Shown: positions 18,292-27,866 of the stretch, one piece after another
Layout: the number at the start of each line of letters is the position of its first letter
How positions within the stretch are numbered: position 1 is the stretch's first letter
Assembly: GCF_009363715.1 (NCBI RefSeq)
Contig: NZ_CP045404.1
Location: forward strand, 2,076,001-2,140,000
Source of the DNA: Roseovarius sp. THAF9
GTDB taxonomy: Bacteria; Pseudomonadota; Alphaproteobacteria; Rhodobacterales; Rhodobacteraceae
Direction of reading: 5' to 3'
Length of the DNA stretch: 64,000 nt
The notes under the pieces: model-generated
Databases searched by the model: none
Seen by the model: only the letters and a program-made list of their open reading frames with translations
Told to the model about the DNA's origin: nothing
Program-made: the position numbers and the translations under genes

Positions 18292-18891
18292 TTATTCCGC
18301 CGCGGTTGAGGTGTCGGAATCGCCGCCCTGCCCCTGGTCACCGCCGTCTTTGCCACCCTCATCGGGCTTCTTGCGCGGTTTACGGCTGCGCTTGGGCTTT
18401 TGCGGTTTCTCACCGGACTGATCTTCGGGCGTTTCCACAAGCCCGCTATCGCCCTCGAAATCGCCTTGCATCGCGTCGGAACGGGTTTCGTTACCCTTGC
18501 CCTGGTCGTTCTTGCCTTGGCCGCCCTTGCCCTGGTCGCCCCCGCCGTTGGACTCCTGTTCCTGGCGCTGGGCGCGCTCACGATCTTTCTCGGCCTGACG
18601 TTCGCGGTTCTGCCGTTCTTGCTCTTCGCGGCGCTGATCCTGTTCCTTCTGCGCCGATCCAAGAAGCCGAAGATAATGTTCCGCGTGTTGCTGGAAATTC
18701 TCGGTCAGCACCCGGTCCCCCGCCAATTGCGAGTCACGGGCAAGCTGATTGTACTTGTCGATGATCTGCTGCGGTGTCCCGCGCACCTTGCCTTCGGGGC
18801 CGGAACTGTCGAACACGCGATTGACGACATTGCCCAGGGACGAGCGGTTGCGGTTGGACTTGTTCCGCGAACGTGACTTCGATGATCTCAT
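18292..18891 (-). CDS. DUF4167 domain protein, low-complexity basic/acidic tail
   Basis: 199 residues. Residues about 8-80 (NRSSLGNVVNRVFDSSGPEG, GTPQQIIDKYNQLARDSQLAG, ENFQQHAEHYLRLLG) are the DUF4167 domain found widely in Alphaproteobacteria. The rest is a helical Arg/Glu/Gln-rich stretch followed by a disordered Gly/Lys/Asp tail with a KPKRSRKPRKKP basic patch. The basic N-terminus (RSSKSRSRNKSNRNR) and tail suggest nucleic-acid binding; function unknown. No clear ribosome-binding site precedes the ATG. Confidence 0.85.
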   Translation of the reverse strand: MRSSKSRSRNKSNRNRSSLGNVVNRVFDSSGPEGKVRGTPQQIIDKYNQLARDSQLAGDRVLTENFQQHAEHYLRLLGSAQKEQDQRREEQERQNRERQAEKDRERAQRQEQESNGGGDQGKGGQGKNDQGKGNETRSDAMQGDFEGDSGLVETPEDQSGEKPQKPKRSRKPRKKPDEGGKDGGDQGQGGDSDTSTAAE

Positions 18892-19112
18892 AAGTTTTTG
18901 TCAGCCCTATTGCTTGAAGCGCCGTTTGTTCCGGGTGACGCCCCTCGCGTCGAAAATGACCGGATCAATGTGCTGGCTTGAACTCACGTGCGGGTGTCAC
19001 AGAGACCCTCAACGCCGTGGTAGTCCTCAGTAAACACGCCTCGGCAGGTTTAACAAGGGGTAAGCTGGTAAAATTGCCAAAAATCCGGGCGAAACAGCTT
19101 ATTTCCCACGGG

Positions 19113-19952
19113 TCACGCCGGCAATACGCCGCTGATCACCCTGTCGCGGCCTTCCATGTCGCGGACCACCGAGACTTCTTGGAAGCCGGCTTGCCGAAAC
19201 AGACGGCTGACATCTGCGGCCTGTGTCCAACCGATTTCAACCAGCAAGCGCCCGCCTTGGCGCAAATGTGACACGGCCTCCGGCACGATCCGGCGATAGG
19301 CTGACAGCCCGTCGCCCTCGTCGGTCAGCGCCATGCGCGGCTCATGCCTCAGCTCCGGCTCTAGCTCCGTCATCTCGGCGGCCGCGATGTAGGGAGGGTT
19401 CGACACGATCAGGTCGAACCGCCCTTCGACAACCTCGTACCAGTCGGAGTTGAGCAGAAGGCAGCGTTCGGAGACGCCGAGGCGCCTGGCATTGCGGTCT
19501 GCCAGCGCGAGGGCCTCGGGCGAAACATCGGTCCCCACACCGGCAGCCTCCGCGCGCGCAGCGAGCAGCGACAGCAGGATGCAACCCGAGCCTGTACCAA
19601 GGTCGAGCACATGACTGAAAGGATGGGACAGCGCGGCCTCAACCAGCGTTTCGGTATCCGGTCGTGGGTCGAGCACCGCGCCGCTCACCTCGAAACGATG
19701 GCGGTAGAAGTGGCGCCACCCTGTGAGGTGGGACATCGGCACACGTTGGCCCGCACGGCGATCCAGCAGATCTCTCAGTTTCGCCATTGCGCCGGGTTGG
19801 ACATTTTCGTCGGTCAACAAACGAACGCGATCAGGGGCAACGCCCAGGGAGAGCGCCACGAGGGCGCGCGCCTCGCGCGGGGCGTCCTCGATCCCCGCGG
19901 CCTTCAGCACGACCCCGGCATGGCGCACGAGGTCGGCAACCGTCTGGCTCAC
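19113..19952 (-). CDS. prmC: Release factor glutamine methyltransferase
   Basis: 279 residues. It methylates the Gln of the GGQ motif in release factors PrfA and PrfB. An N-terminal helical domain precedes the SAM fold with [15 protein letters not shown] and the diagnostic [11 protein letters not shown] (NPPY). The start codon overlaps the prfA stop (ATGA), so the enzyme is coupled to its substrate; the other substrate, prfB, is about 8 kb away in this window. Confidence 0.96.
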   Translation of the reverse strand: MSQTVADLVRHAGVVLKAAGIEDAPREARALVALSLGVAPDRVRLLTDENVQPGAMAKLRDLLDRRAGQRVPMSHLTGWRHFYRHRFEVSGAVLDPRPDTETLVEAALSHPFSHVLDLGTGSGCILLSLLAARAEAAGVGTDVSPEALALADRNARRLGVSERCLLLNSDWYEVVEGRFDLIVSNPPYIAAAEMTELEPELRHEPRMALTDEGDGLSAYRRIVPEAVSHLRQGGRLLVEIGWTQAADVSRLFRQAGFQEVSVVRDMEGRDRVISGVLPA

Positions 19953-20998
19953 CCTTCCATCTCCGCCAGGAGCGCGGCCTGAGCATCGGTGATCAGCGCG
20001 TCGATCACCTCGTCCAGGTCGCCCTGCATCACCTGGTCCAGCTTGTAGAGCGTCAGGTTGATCCGGTGATCGGTCATACGGCCTTGCGGGAAATTGTAGG
20101 TGCGGATGCGCTCCGACCGGTCGCCCGAGCCCACCTGTGCGGCGCGGCTGGCCGAGCGTTCGTCATGCATCTTCTGGCGTTCCATGTCGAAAAGGCGCGT
20201 CTTGAGCACCTGCATCGCGATCTCGCGGTTGCGGTGCTGGGACTTCTCGGAACTGGTGACGACGATGCCGGTGGGAATATGCGTGATCCGCACGGCGGAA
20301 TCGGTGGTGTTCACGTGCTGGCCGCCGGCGCCGGAACTGCGCATCGTGTCGATCCGCAGGTCGTTGGGGTCGATCTGGATATCCACGTCCTCGGCCTCGG
20401 GCAGTACGGCCACCGTGGCGGCAGAGGTATGGATCCGCCCGCCCGATTCCGTTTCCGGCACGCGCTGCACCCGGTGCACGCCGGACTCGAACTTCAGCCG
20501 GGCAAAAACGCCCTCGCCCTTGATATTGGCCACGACCTCCTTCACCCCGCCCAGCTCGGTCTCGCTGAACTCGATGATCTCAAGTTTCCAGCCCCGCGCC
20601 TCGGCATAGCGCTGGTACATGCGCAAGAGGTCACCAGCAAACAGCGCCGCCTCCTCGCCGCCCGTGCCGGGCCGGATCTCGATGATCGCAGGCCGCGCAT
20701 CGGCCTTGTCACGTGGCAGCAACGCCAGTTGCAACCGTTCCTCCAAGCCCGGGCGTTGCTCTTCCAGCGCGTCCAGTTCCTCGGCGGCCAGCTCCTTCAT
20801 CTCGGGGTCGTCCAGCATGGCGCGGGCGTTCTCGATGCCGTCCAGCACTTCGTTATAGGCGCGGATTTCCTCGACCACCGGGCGCAGTTCGGCGTATTCC
20901 CGGCCGAGCTGCGCGATATCTCCCGTCCCGGCCGACATCTGCGCCTCGATATACTCGAACCGCTGCGTGATCTCGCGAAGTTTGTCCAAAGGCACCAT
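19949..20998 (-). CDS. prfA: Peptide chain release factor 1
   Basis: 349 residues. It ends translation at UAA/UAG. The catalytic [20 protein letters not shown] loop (GGQ, with TT where RF2 has KT) and [16 protein letters not shown] are present. First gene of the prfA-prmC unit. The start is [10 protein letters not shown] at 20998, typical of alphaproteobacterial RF1. Confidence 0.97.
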   Translation of the reverse strand: MVPLDKLREITQRFEYIEAQMSAGTGDIAQLGREYAELRPVVEEIRAYNEVLDGIENARAMLDDPEMKELAAEELDALEEQRPGLEERLQLALLPRDKADARPAIIEIRPGTGGEEAALFAGDLLRMYQRYAEARGWKLEIIEFSETELGGVKEVVANIKGEGVFARLKFESGVHRVQRVPETESGGRIHTSAATVAVLPEAEDVDIQIDPNDLRIDTMRSSGAGGQHVNTTDSAVRITHIPTGIVVTSSEKSQHRNREIAMQVLKTRLFDMERQKMHDERSASRAAQVGSGDRSERIRTYNFPQGRMTDHRINLTLYKLDQVMQGDLDEVIDALITDAQAALLAEMEG

Positions 20999-21060
20999 CC
21001 GCGCGGTGTTGCCTATTCCACGCGCTTGGTCAAGTCGCCAAGCTGTGCTAGCATGGTGGC

Positions 21061-21282
21061 ATGAAACGGATTTTCATCCTTCTCTTCGCATTCGCCCCCG
21101 TGCTGGCCTCGGCGCAGGGAAAAACCGTCGAATGCTACTGCACCGACAAGTCCGGTACGCGTGTCGAAATGGGCGAGACAATCTGCATGCAGGTCGACGG
21201 CCGCAGCTTCATGGCGCAATGCCAGATGTCGCTGAACGTGCCGATGTGGCGCAAGGTGTCCGACGGCTGCCTCAGCTCATAG
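21061..21282 (+). CDS. Small secreted cysteine-containing protein
   Basis: 73 residues: a signal peptide to about residue 19 ([10 protein letters not shown]) and a mature part of about 54 residues with five Cys (CYC, ICM, AQCQ, DGCLSS). The DUF-like pattern [16 protein letters not shown] suggests a small disulfide-stabilised periplasmic domain. I do not recognise a named function. It is divergent from prfA and its 3' end overlaps DUF1499 gene by 6 bp on the other strand. Confidence 0.75.
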   Translation: MKRIFILLFAFAPVLASAQGKTVECYCTDKSGTRVEMGETICMQVDGRSFMAQCQMSLNVPMWRKVSDGCLSS

Positions 21283-21684
21283 CTGTGCCAGCCACCCGTC
21301 CAGCCGCTTGGCATTGACGCCCATATCCGACTTGCCGAACCGCAGCCGACCATAAAGCACGATCTGTCCGTCCCGCCGCGCGACCGTGGTATAGTCGGGA
21401 AATCCCCACAGCGCCGACCGGGTGATGTACGTGATCATCCCCTCGTCGACCGAGCCTGCCAGCACCGTGGTCCGCGGCGTGTCGCGGATGATCGCGTCCA
21501 GCCGTTCCAGCGTCTCGCCCGCGTCCGGCACCACGCGCACGGCGCGGCCTTGGCCGTCACCGGGTTCCAGTTCGTTCGGCAGGTTATGCCAGTCCTCCAC
21601 GTAAGACGGCGCAAGCCGCACGTAGACCCCAAGCGCGATGAGCGCCAGCACCAGAACGACAATGATCCGCGTGAGAATATACAT
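21277..21684 (-). CDS. DUF1499 family protein
   Basis: 135 residues. One N-terminal membrane anchor (IIVVLVLALIALGVYV) then a compact domain with ERLDAIIRDTPRTTVLAGS, MITYITRSALWGFPDYTTV and VLYGRLRFGKSDMGVNAKRL, the DUF1499 signature. Function unknown. The gene follows the agmatinase-like gene by 13 bp on the same strand and probably shares its transcript. Confidence 0.85.
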   Translation of the reverse strand: MYILTRIIVVLVLALIALGVYVRLAPSYVEDWHNLPNELEPGDGQGRAVRVVPDAGETLERLDAIIRDTPRTTVLAGSVDEGMITYITRSALWGFPDYTTVARRDGQIVLYGRLRFGKSDMGVNAKRLDGWLAQL

Positions 21685-21697
21685 GGGCTATCCCTCC

Positions 21698-22660
21698 CTA
21701 TCGTCGCGTCCAGCCCCAAAGGCACAGCATCTCCATCACCACATGCGCGCCCGCAATGGCCGTGGCCCCTGTGGTATCGAACGGCGGCGATACCTCGACC
21801 ATATCCCCGCCCACAAGGTTGATCCCCGCGATATCGCGCAGGATCGCGGCGGCCTGCCAACTGGCCAGCCCGCCCCAGACCGGCGTGCCCGTACCCGGCG
21901 CAAAGGCCGGGTCGAGACAATCTATATCGAAAGTCATGTAGGTCGGCGCGTCGCCCAGCACTTGCCTGATCCGTTCGGCCACGGCGGCGGGCCCCATCTC
22001 GTGCACCTCTCGCGCGGTCAGGGTCGGCACACCCAAGTTGTCCTCGTTCACTGTGCGGATCCCCACCTGGATCGAGCGTGCAGGGTCCACCAGCCCTTCT
22101 TTCACGGCCTTGTAGAACATCGTGCCGTGGTCGATCCGATCCATGTCGTCATCGGCCCAGGTGTCCGAATGCGCATCGAAATGCAGCAGCGAAAGGGTCC
22201 CGTATTTCTCGGCATAGGCGCGCAGGATCGGGAACGAGATATAATGATCGCCCCCAATCGCGATGCTGGCCGCCCCGCCTTTCAGGATGCCCCGGATATG
22301 TTCGGTCAAGGCGGCGGGAAACTCCGACACCTTGGCGTAATCAAACGCCATGTCGCCGTAGTCCACGATCGCCAGCGCCTCCAACGGGCTGTAGCCGTCC
22401 CAGTAGACCGGCGGATCAAACGGTTGCAGGCTCGACGCCTCGCGCACCGCGCGGGGACCAAGCCGCGTACCGCTGCGATTGGTCACCGCCTGGTCGAACG
22501 GGATGCCTGTGATGGCCACGTCCACGCCGTCCAGGTCCTTGTTGTATTTCCGCCGCAGAAAGGACGGCGCGCCACCAAAGGCGTTCTCGAACGACAACCC
22601 GCGCAACTCGTCCCGCGTGAACGCCTGGTCCACCTGTTTCTTCGCATCCTCAAGCGCCAT
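21698..22660 (-). CDS. speB: Agmatinase / arginase-family ureohydrolase
   Basis: 320 residues. The two-manganese signature is complete: GGDHYISFPILRAY, HFDAHSDTWADD and FDIDCLDPAFAPGTGTPVWGG. Family members cleave agmatine, guanidinobutyrate or related guanidines to urea and an amine; sequence alone does not settle which, and plain agmatinase is the default label. It lies between an M20 amidohydrolase gene (17 bp upstream) and DUF1499. Confidence 0.88.
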   Translation of the reverse strand: MALEDAKKQVDQAFTRDELRGLSFENAFGGAPSFLRRKYNKDLDGVDVAITGIPFDQAVTNRSGTRLGPRAVREASSLQPFDPPVYWDGYSPLEALAIVDYGDMAFDYAKVSEFPAALTEHIRGILKGGAASIAIGGDHYISFPILRAYAEKYGTLSLLHFDAHSDTWADDDMDRIDHGTMFYKAVKEGLVDPARSIQVGIRTVNEDNLGVPTLTAREVHEMGPAAVAERIRQVLGDAPTYMTFDIDCLDPAFAPGTGTPVWGGLASWQAAAILRDIAGINLVGGDMVEVSPPFDTTGATAIAGAHVVMEMLCLWGWTRR

Positions 22661-22677
22661 CTTTGCTGCCTCCGTTG

Positions 22678-23847
22678 TTAATCGTTCAGCGGTTGCGCCC
22701 GCTCCACCAGCCGGGCAAAGAACGACGCCCCCACCGGCGCCACCGCATCGTTGAAATCAAAGCCCGGATGATGCAGGGCCGGCCCCTCGCCCTGTCCCAG
22801 AAAAAGGTAGGCCCCGGGCCGCGCGTTCAGCATGAAGGCGAAATCCTCGGCCCCCATCTCGCGCTGCCGGTCGGTCTGCACCTTGTCCGGGCCCGACACC
22901 TCGCCTGCGACTTCGGCGGCAAAGGCCGTCTGGCCGGCATGGTTCACCGTCGCCGGATAGCCCGTCTCGATCCGCAGGGCCGCCTCGACTCCGTAAGAGG
23001 CCGCCTGCCCCGCGATGATCTCTGTCAGCCGCGTGTGCACCATCTGCTGCACGTCCGGCGCGAAGGTGCGGATCGTGCCGTTCACATAGGCCGTCTCGGG
23101 CACGATATTCTCGGCGCTGCCGGTGTGGATCTGCGTCACCGACACGACCAGATCCTGCAAGGCATGGTGGTTGCGGCTGACGATGGTCTGGATCGCCTGC
23201 ACCATCCCCGCCGCCGCCACGACCGGGTCGCGCGTGTGGTGTGGAAAGGCGCCGTGCCCGCCCTGCCCGGTGATGTCGATGTGAAACGTGTCCACCGCCG
23301 CCATGATCGGCCCCGGCGTGGTGCAGAACCGCCCCTCGGCATCGCCCGGCATGGTGTGCAGCGCATAGACCTCTTCGATCCCGAACCGCTCCATGATGCC
23401 TTCTTCGACCATGATCCGACCGCCGCCCGGCCCCGCTTCCTCGCTGGGCTGAAAGATCAGCGCGACGCGGCCTTTGAAATTGCGCGTCTCGGCCAGGTAG
23501 CGCGCCGCGCCCAACAGCATCGTGGTGTGACCGTCATGCCCACAAGCATGCATCGCGCCCGGCGTCTGCGAGGCATAAGACACGCCGGTCGTCTCCTCGA
23601 TGGGCAACGCGTCCATGTCGGCGCGCAAGCCGATGGTCGGCCCCGGCCCCTGCCCCTCGATCACCGCCACCACGCCGGTCCGGGCAATCCCGGTCTCGAT
23701 CTCGCTGATCCCGAACTCCCGCAACCGCTCCACCACGAAGGCCGCGGTCTCGTAGCAGTCGAACCCAAGTTCGGGCCGCTGGTGCAAATGCCTGCGCCAC
23801 GCCGTCATGTCGTCTGCGAACCCCGTGATCCGGTTGATGATGGCCAA
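22678..23847 (-). CDS. M20 family amidohydrolase (hippurate/N-acyl-amino-acid hydrolase type)
   Basis: 389 residues. A co-catalytic metal peptidase of the HipO/AbgB group: HACGHDGHTTMLLGAARYL, FQPSEEAGPGGGRIMVEEG, EVYALHTMPG and the closing MGAEDFAFML. The dimerisation domain is present in the middle. It likely removes acyl groups from amino acids. It is upstream of the ureohydrolase gene on one transcript, suggesting joint breakdown of N-acylated or guanidino compounds. Confidence 0.9.
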   Translation of the reverse strand: MAIINRITGFADDMTAWRRHLHQRPELGFDCYETAAFVVERLREFGISEIETGIARTGVVAVIEGQGPGPTIGLRADMDALPIEETTGVSYASQTPGAMHACGHDGHTTMLLGAARYLAETRNFKGRVALIFQPSEEAGPGGGRIMVEEGIMERFGIEEVYALHTMPGDAEGRFCTTPGPIMAAVDTFHIDITGQGGHGAFPHHTRDPVVAAAGMVQAIQTIVSRNHHALQDLVVSVTQIHTGSAENIVPETAYVNGTIRTFAPDVQQMVHTRLTEIIAGQAASYGVEAALRIETGYPATVNHAGQTAFAAEVAGEVSGPDKVQTDRQREMGAEDFAFMLNARPGAYLFLGQGEGPALHHPGFDFNDAVAPVGASFFARLVERAQPLND

Positions 23848-23911
23848 GCGTCTGGACTCCTCTTTGCTCTGCGGTCAGGGTCCACTCAACGCCAGAACCA
23901 AGGAGGGTGCA

Positions 23912-24724
23912 ATGCCCGATGACCTGATCCATGACCCCAGGGGCGGGATGCCCCGGCTGCGCGCGATCATGCGCGCGCTGCGCGATCCCGACACCGGCTG
24001 CCCGTGGGACATCGAACAGGATTTCGGCACCATCGCCCCCTACACAATCGAGGAAGCCTACGAGGTGGCCGACGCCATCGAGCGCGGCCAGTGGAGCGAC
24101 CTGCGCGACGAGCTTGGCGACCTCTTGTTACAGGCCGTGTTCCACGCCCAGATCGCGGACGACAAGGGGCTCTTCGATTTCGACGACGTGGCCAATGGCA
24201 TCGCCGACAAGATGGTGGCCCGCCACCCGCATGTCTTTGGCGACGAGAGCCGCGACAAGTCCGCCGAACAGCAGACCCGCGACTGGGAAACCGTCAAAGC
24301 GGCCGAACGGGCAGCAAAGGCCCAGACCGGCGTCCTGGACGGCGTTGCGGTCGGCCTGCCGGCGCTTCTGCGCGCGGTCAAGCTACAGAAACGCGCGGCA
24401 CGGGTGGGCTTCGACTGGCCCGATGCCTCGCACGTCCTCGACAAGATCACCGAGGAAGCGCAGGAGCTGAAAGAGGCCGCCGACACGCTCGGCCCGGACG
24501 AGGTCGAGGAAGAATTCGGCGATCTTCTCTTTGTCATGGCCAACCTCGCCCGCCACATGAAGGTCGACCCCGAACAGGCCCTGCGCCGCGCCAACGCCAA
24601 GTTCACCCGCCGGTTCGAGCGGATCGAGGCGTTGCTGGCCGAACAGGGGAAAACGCCGCAAGAGTCCGATCTGGCGGAAATGGACACGCTCTGGGACCAG
24701 GCCAAGGCCGAGGAGAAGGCCTGA
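23912..24724 (+). CDS. mazG: Nucleoside triphosphate pyrophosphohydrolase MazG
   Basis: 270 residues with two MazG repeats: EEAYEVADAIE and DELGDLLLQAVFHA in the first; EEAQELKEAAD and EEFGDLLFVMANLARH in the second, the E-E-x-x-E/E-x-x-D metal sites. It hydrolyses abnormal or excess NTPs. ATG at 23912 follows AAGGAGGG at good spacing. Its stop is 2 bp from the stop of the convergent DUF2189 gene. Confidence 0.95.
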   Translation: MPDDLIHDPRGGMPRLRAIMRALRDPDTGCPWDIEQDFGTIAPYTIEEAYEVADAIERGQWSDLRDELGDLLLQAVFHAQIADDKGLFDFDDVANGIADKMVARHPHVFGDESRDKSAEQQTRDWETVKAAERAAKAQTGVLDGVAVGLPALLRAVKLQKRAARVGFDWPDASHVLDKITEEAQELKEAADTLGPDEVEEEFGDLLFVMANLARHMKVDPEQALRRANAKFTRRFERIEALLAEQGKTPQESDLAEMDTLWDQAKAEEKA

Positions 24725-24726
24725 GA

Positions 24727-25566
24727 TCAGGTTGCCGTGGCACCATCCTGTTGCCGGTCCAGGCCGGCCTTTTCCTCTTGCGTTCCAGCGGCGACGATCT
24801 GGCGATAAAGGTGCCAGGTTCCATGTCCCAGAAGCGGCAGCACCACGAACAGCCCCAGGAACGCCGGCAAGAGGGCGACAAATGTCAAAGCGGCCACGAT
24901 CGCGGCCCAGCCCAGCATCGGCCCGGGGTTGCCGGTCACGGTCTGTATGCTGGTGATCATCGCCGTCACGAAATCAACCTCGCGGTCCAGCAAAAGCGGC
25001 AACGCGATAACCGTCATCGAATAGAGCAGCATCGCAAAGGCCGCGCCCACGGCGCCCCCGACGGCCAGCATCGTCAGGCCTTCGCGCGTCAGGTAGATAT
25101 CGTAGGACGAGGAGACGTTGGTCATGGTCGAAAAGCCCAGGAACAACGCGAAGATCATGTGGGCCAGAAAGAACCAGAACAGGAATACGACGATCACCAC
25201 GGCGCAGATCGACGGCAATTGCCGATGTCGCTGGTCAAAGATGACCCCCAGGATATCCGACGCGATCAGCGGTTCACCCCGCTCCAGCCGGTGACTGACC
25301 TCGTAAAGCCCGACCGCGGCGAACGGCCCCACCAGCGGAAAGCCCACAGCCGCGAATACCAGCCAGTACGTGTGTCCCGTAGCCAACGTGACCCAAATCA
25401 TGAACCAGCCGATGGCCACGTAGACACCAGCGAAAAGTACCGCGTAGCCCGGCGCGCGTCGCATGTCCTGCCAACTTCGGGCAAGGGCGCGGTTCAGCAT
25501 GTCCCAGGTGACGGACCCCATCGGCGGAACGCCCAAGGGTTGTTCGGGCTTCTCCCTCTTTGCCAT
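24727..25566 (-). CDS. DUF2189 family integral membrane protein
   Basis: 279 residues with about six membrane helices. The N-terminal [21 protein letters not shown] and the later [10 protein letters not shown] are DUF2189 features. Function unknown. The start [12 protein letters not shown] at 25566 is preferred because GGAGG lies 5 nt upstream; an ATG four codons earlier would overlap that site. Confidence 0.88.
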   Translation of the reverse strand: MAKREKPEQPLGVPPMGSVTWDMLNRALARSWQDMRRAPGYAVLFAGVYVAIGWFMIWVTLATGHTYWLVFAAVGFPLVGPFAAVGLYEVSHRLERGEPLIASDILGVIFDQRHRQLPSICAVVIVVFLFWFFLAHMIFALFLGFSTMTNVSSSYDIYLTREGLTMLAVGGAVGAAFAMLLYSMTVIALPLLLDREVDFVTAMITSIQTVTGNPGPMLGWAAIVAALTFVALLPAFLGLFVVLPLLGHGTWHLYRQIVAAGTQEEKAGLDRQQDGATAT

Positions 25567-25639
25567 GTCATCCTCCATTGGATGCCAAGCTTACCGCCAC
25601 CAGCAATCCTGACAAAGCCCAATTTGATTTTCCGGGGGC

Positions 25640-27052
25640 TCAAAGCACCGGAGGGCAGGTTTGCGGCCAGAGAGTTTCCCGATGATAGGCCTCGGCCAGC
25701 TTCAGCAGCCGTGCGTCATCGCCGTGCCGCCCGATCAGTTGCAGCCCCATCGGCAATCCTTCGGCACCAAATCCGGCGGGGACCGCCACGGTCGGCAGTC
25801 CCAGAAGGCTTGCAGGGATCACCACCTCCATCCAGCGGTGATAGGTATCCATTCCCTGCCCGGCGACCGTTTTCGGCCAGTCCAGTGTCTTGTCGAACGG
25901 CCAGACCTGCGCTGTCGGCAGCGCGATCACATCGAACCGCTCGAAGAACGCGTCGGCCGCGCGCAGCCAGTCGGATCGCAAGAGGCTCGCCGCGTGCACG
26001 TCCAGCGCCGACAGCGCGCGGCCCTGCTCGATCTCCCAGATCGCCTCGGGCTTGAGATGCCCGTGCAGCGTCTCGTCGTCGTACATTGGCGACTTGTCCG
26101 ACGCGATGGCCCAGCTGCGCAACGTGGTCCAGGACTGCCACAGCGCCTCGCGGGAAAACGGCGCCGCGGGGCTGTACACAGAACAGCCCACCCGCCGCAA
26201 CACATCCAGCGCCGTCTCGCACAGGGACAGGATACCGTCTTCGAACGGCAACGCGCCGTTCCAATCCGCCAGCCACGCCACGCGCAAGCCTGCCGCCTCG
26301 CCGCGCAGCGCGCCCACCGGCGCAAACTGCGGCCCCGGCACAGCGCTCCTCTGCGGCACCGACATCACGTCCAGCAATAACGCAAGGTCGCCGGGGCACC
26401 GCGCCATCGGCCCGTTGGTCGATAGCCGATGTAGGAAGAGATCACCCTCCTCTCCGCCCGGCACCCGGCCCCAGCTTGGGCGCATCCCGTAAACGTTGTT
26501 CCACCCCGCCGGATTGCGCAGGCTGCCCATCATGTCCGAACCATCGGCAATCGACAGCATTCCCGCCGCCAGCGCGACGGCAGCCCCGCCTGACGAACCA
26601 CCGCAACTGCGCGTGGGGTCATAGGGGTTCGCAGTGGCACCATGCACCGGGTTATAAGTATGACTCCCAAGTCCGAATTCCGGCGTATTGGTCTTGCCGA
26701 TCACAATCGCGCCCGCCGCCTTCAGCGGTGCGATATGCGGGCTGTCCCCGGTGGCGATCTGCCCGGCAAACGCGGGCGAGCCATGGCTTGTCGGCAATCC
26801 CGCCGCATCCGCCAGATCCTTCACCGCGAGCGGCAAACCGTGCAGCGGGCCTTGGGTCTCGGCTTTGTCCGCCGCGTGTGCCTCGTTCAGCAACGTCTCT
26901 CGGTCGCGCATCGACACTATGGCATTGAGCGGGCCATTCACGGCATCGATCCGGTCCAGCGTTGCCGCTATCAGGTCGGTCGCGCGTAAGCGCCCCTCTC
27001 TGATCGCGCGGGCCTGCTCGGCCGCGCTCAATGTCAGCGGATCACTCGTCAT
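25640..27052 (-). CDS. Amidase (amidase signature family)
   Basis: 470 residues. The Ser-cisSer-Lys triad is visible: LPLAVKDLADAAG (Lys), and SCGGSSGGAAVALAAGM in the glycine/serine-rich core, with GSDMMGSLRNPAGWNNVYGMRPS following. Family members hydrolyse diverse amides, and some are subunits of GatA; the absence of gatB/gatC nearby and divergent C-terminus argue for a stand-alone amidase. It overlaps the upstream exported-protein gene by 11 bp. Confidence 0.9.
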   Translation of the reverse strand: MTSDPLTLSAAEQARAIREGRLRATDLIAATLDRIDAVNGPLNAIVSMRDRETLLNEAHAADKAETQGPLHGLPLAVKDLADAAGLPTSHGSPAFAGQIATGDSPHIAPLKAAGAIVIGKTNTPEFGLGSHTYNPVHGATANPYDPTRSCGGSSGGAAVALAAGMLSIADGSDMMGSLRNPAGWNNVYGMRPSWGRVPGGEEGDLFLHRLSTNGPMARCPGDLALLLDVMSVPQRSAVPGPQFAPVGALRGEAAGLRVAWLADWNGALPFEDGILSLCETALDVLRRVGCSVYSPAAPFSREALWQSWTTLRSWAIASDKSPMYDDETLHGHLKPEAIWEIEQGRALSALDVHAASLLRSDWLRAADAFFERFDVIALPTAQVWPFDKTLDWPKTVAGQGMDTYHRWMEVVIPASLLGLPTVAVPAGFGAEGLPMGLQLIGRHGDDARLLKLAEAYHRETLWPQTCPPVL

Positions 27053-27866
27053 AGGAACAGATCGGCGGACGCGGGGTGCCGCGCTCGTTGGCGCTGATCC
27101 CCTCGACCCAGCCCGCGCCGATGGCCAGCACCATCATGTCCATCATTGTCCAGGCGTTGGGCGCCTCTCCGTTCGTGAGATCCGTCAGCGCCTGCCCCAC
27201 CTCGACGGTGACCGGCGCGCTGTTGGCTTCGCACGTCACGCGGCTGGCGTTGTCACGCACCAGCGTGTCGAAATGCTTCAGCATCAGCGCTTGGCTGCGC
27301 CGGATGTCGTCGATCCACGGCACATCCGCACATTCGCCCGTCAGAACTTGAAATCCCATCGGCGTGCGCAGCGGGTCATCGGAGAAAAAGCTGACACGGC
27401 CCGAGCGGACGCCCTCGGCGAGAACCTCGAGATACGCGACGGCCGCCGCGTCGCGGGTCAAGCCGTCCTGCCGCATAAGATCCTGCTGCATCTCCTCGCC
27501 CGAGACGAAACATCCGTATTCCTCGAATTCCGCATAGGCATCGACGGCGCTGATACTCTGCGCGACGATGGGCGAGGTGATGTCGTAGGCTCTGTCGATC
27601 TGCGGCGGACGGATGGTGCACAATTCCGGCCCCAGCACGATCCAGTCGCCCTGCCGCTCGGCCTGTCCGGCGTCCAACGCCGTTTCGGCATAGGCCATCA
27701 ATTCGTCGCGCAAGTCCGGTGCTACACCCTCATCGGCCATGACCTCCGCCGGTCCAACCACGCAGCCATGCTCCGCCAGAACCTCGCCCAGCGTGTCTTC
27801 CTGCGCGCGCAAGCCGCCAGCGGCCAGTGCCAGCATGACGCTCGCTGCGGCAAGAGCCTTAGACAT
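27042..27866 (-). CDS. Exported protein of unknown function with an internal duplication
   Basis: 274 residues. Signal peptide to about residue 21 ([11 protein letters not shown]). The mature protein contains two similar modules: residues about 25-90 ([18 protein letters not shown] ... LGPELC) and about 107-180 ([17 protein letters not shown] ... LTGEC). Each starts with G-C-x-V, has a helical Tyr/Ala/Leu stretch and ends in Cys, suggesting one disulfide per module. I do not recognise the family. The ATG at 27866 overlaps the end of prfB by 8 bp. Confidence 0.75.
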   Translation of the reverse strand: MSKALAAASVMLALAAGGLRAQEDTLGEVLAEHGCVVGPAEVMADEGVAPDLRDELMAYAETALDAGQAERQGDWIVLGPELCTIRPPQIDRAYDITSPIVAQSISAVDAYAEFEEYGCFVSGEEMQQDLMRQDGLTRDAAAVAYLEVLAEGVRSGRVSFFSDDPLRTPMGFQVLTGECADVPWIDDIRRSQALMLKHFDTLVRDNASRVTCEANSAPVTVEVGQALTDLTNGEAPNAWTMMDMMVLAIGAGWVEGISANERGTPRPPICSYDE

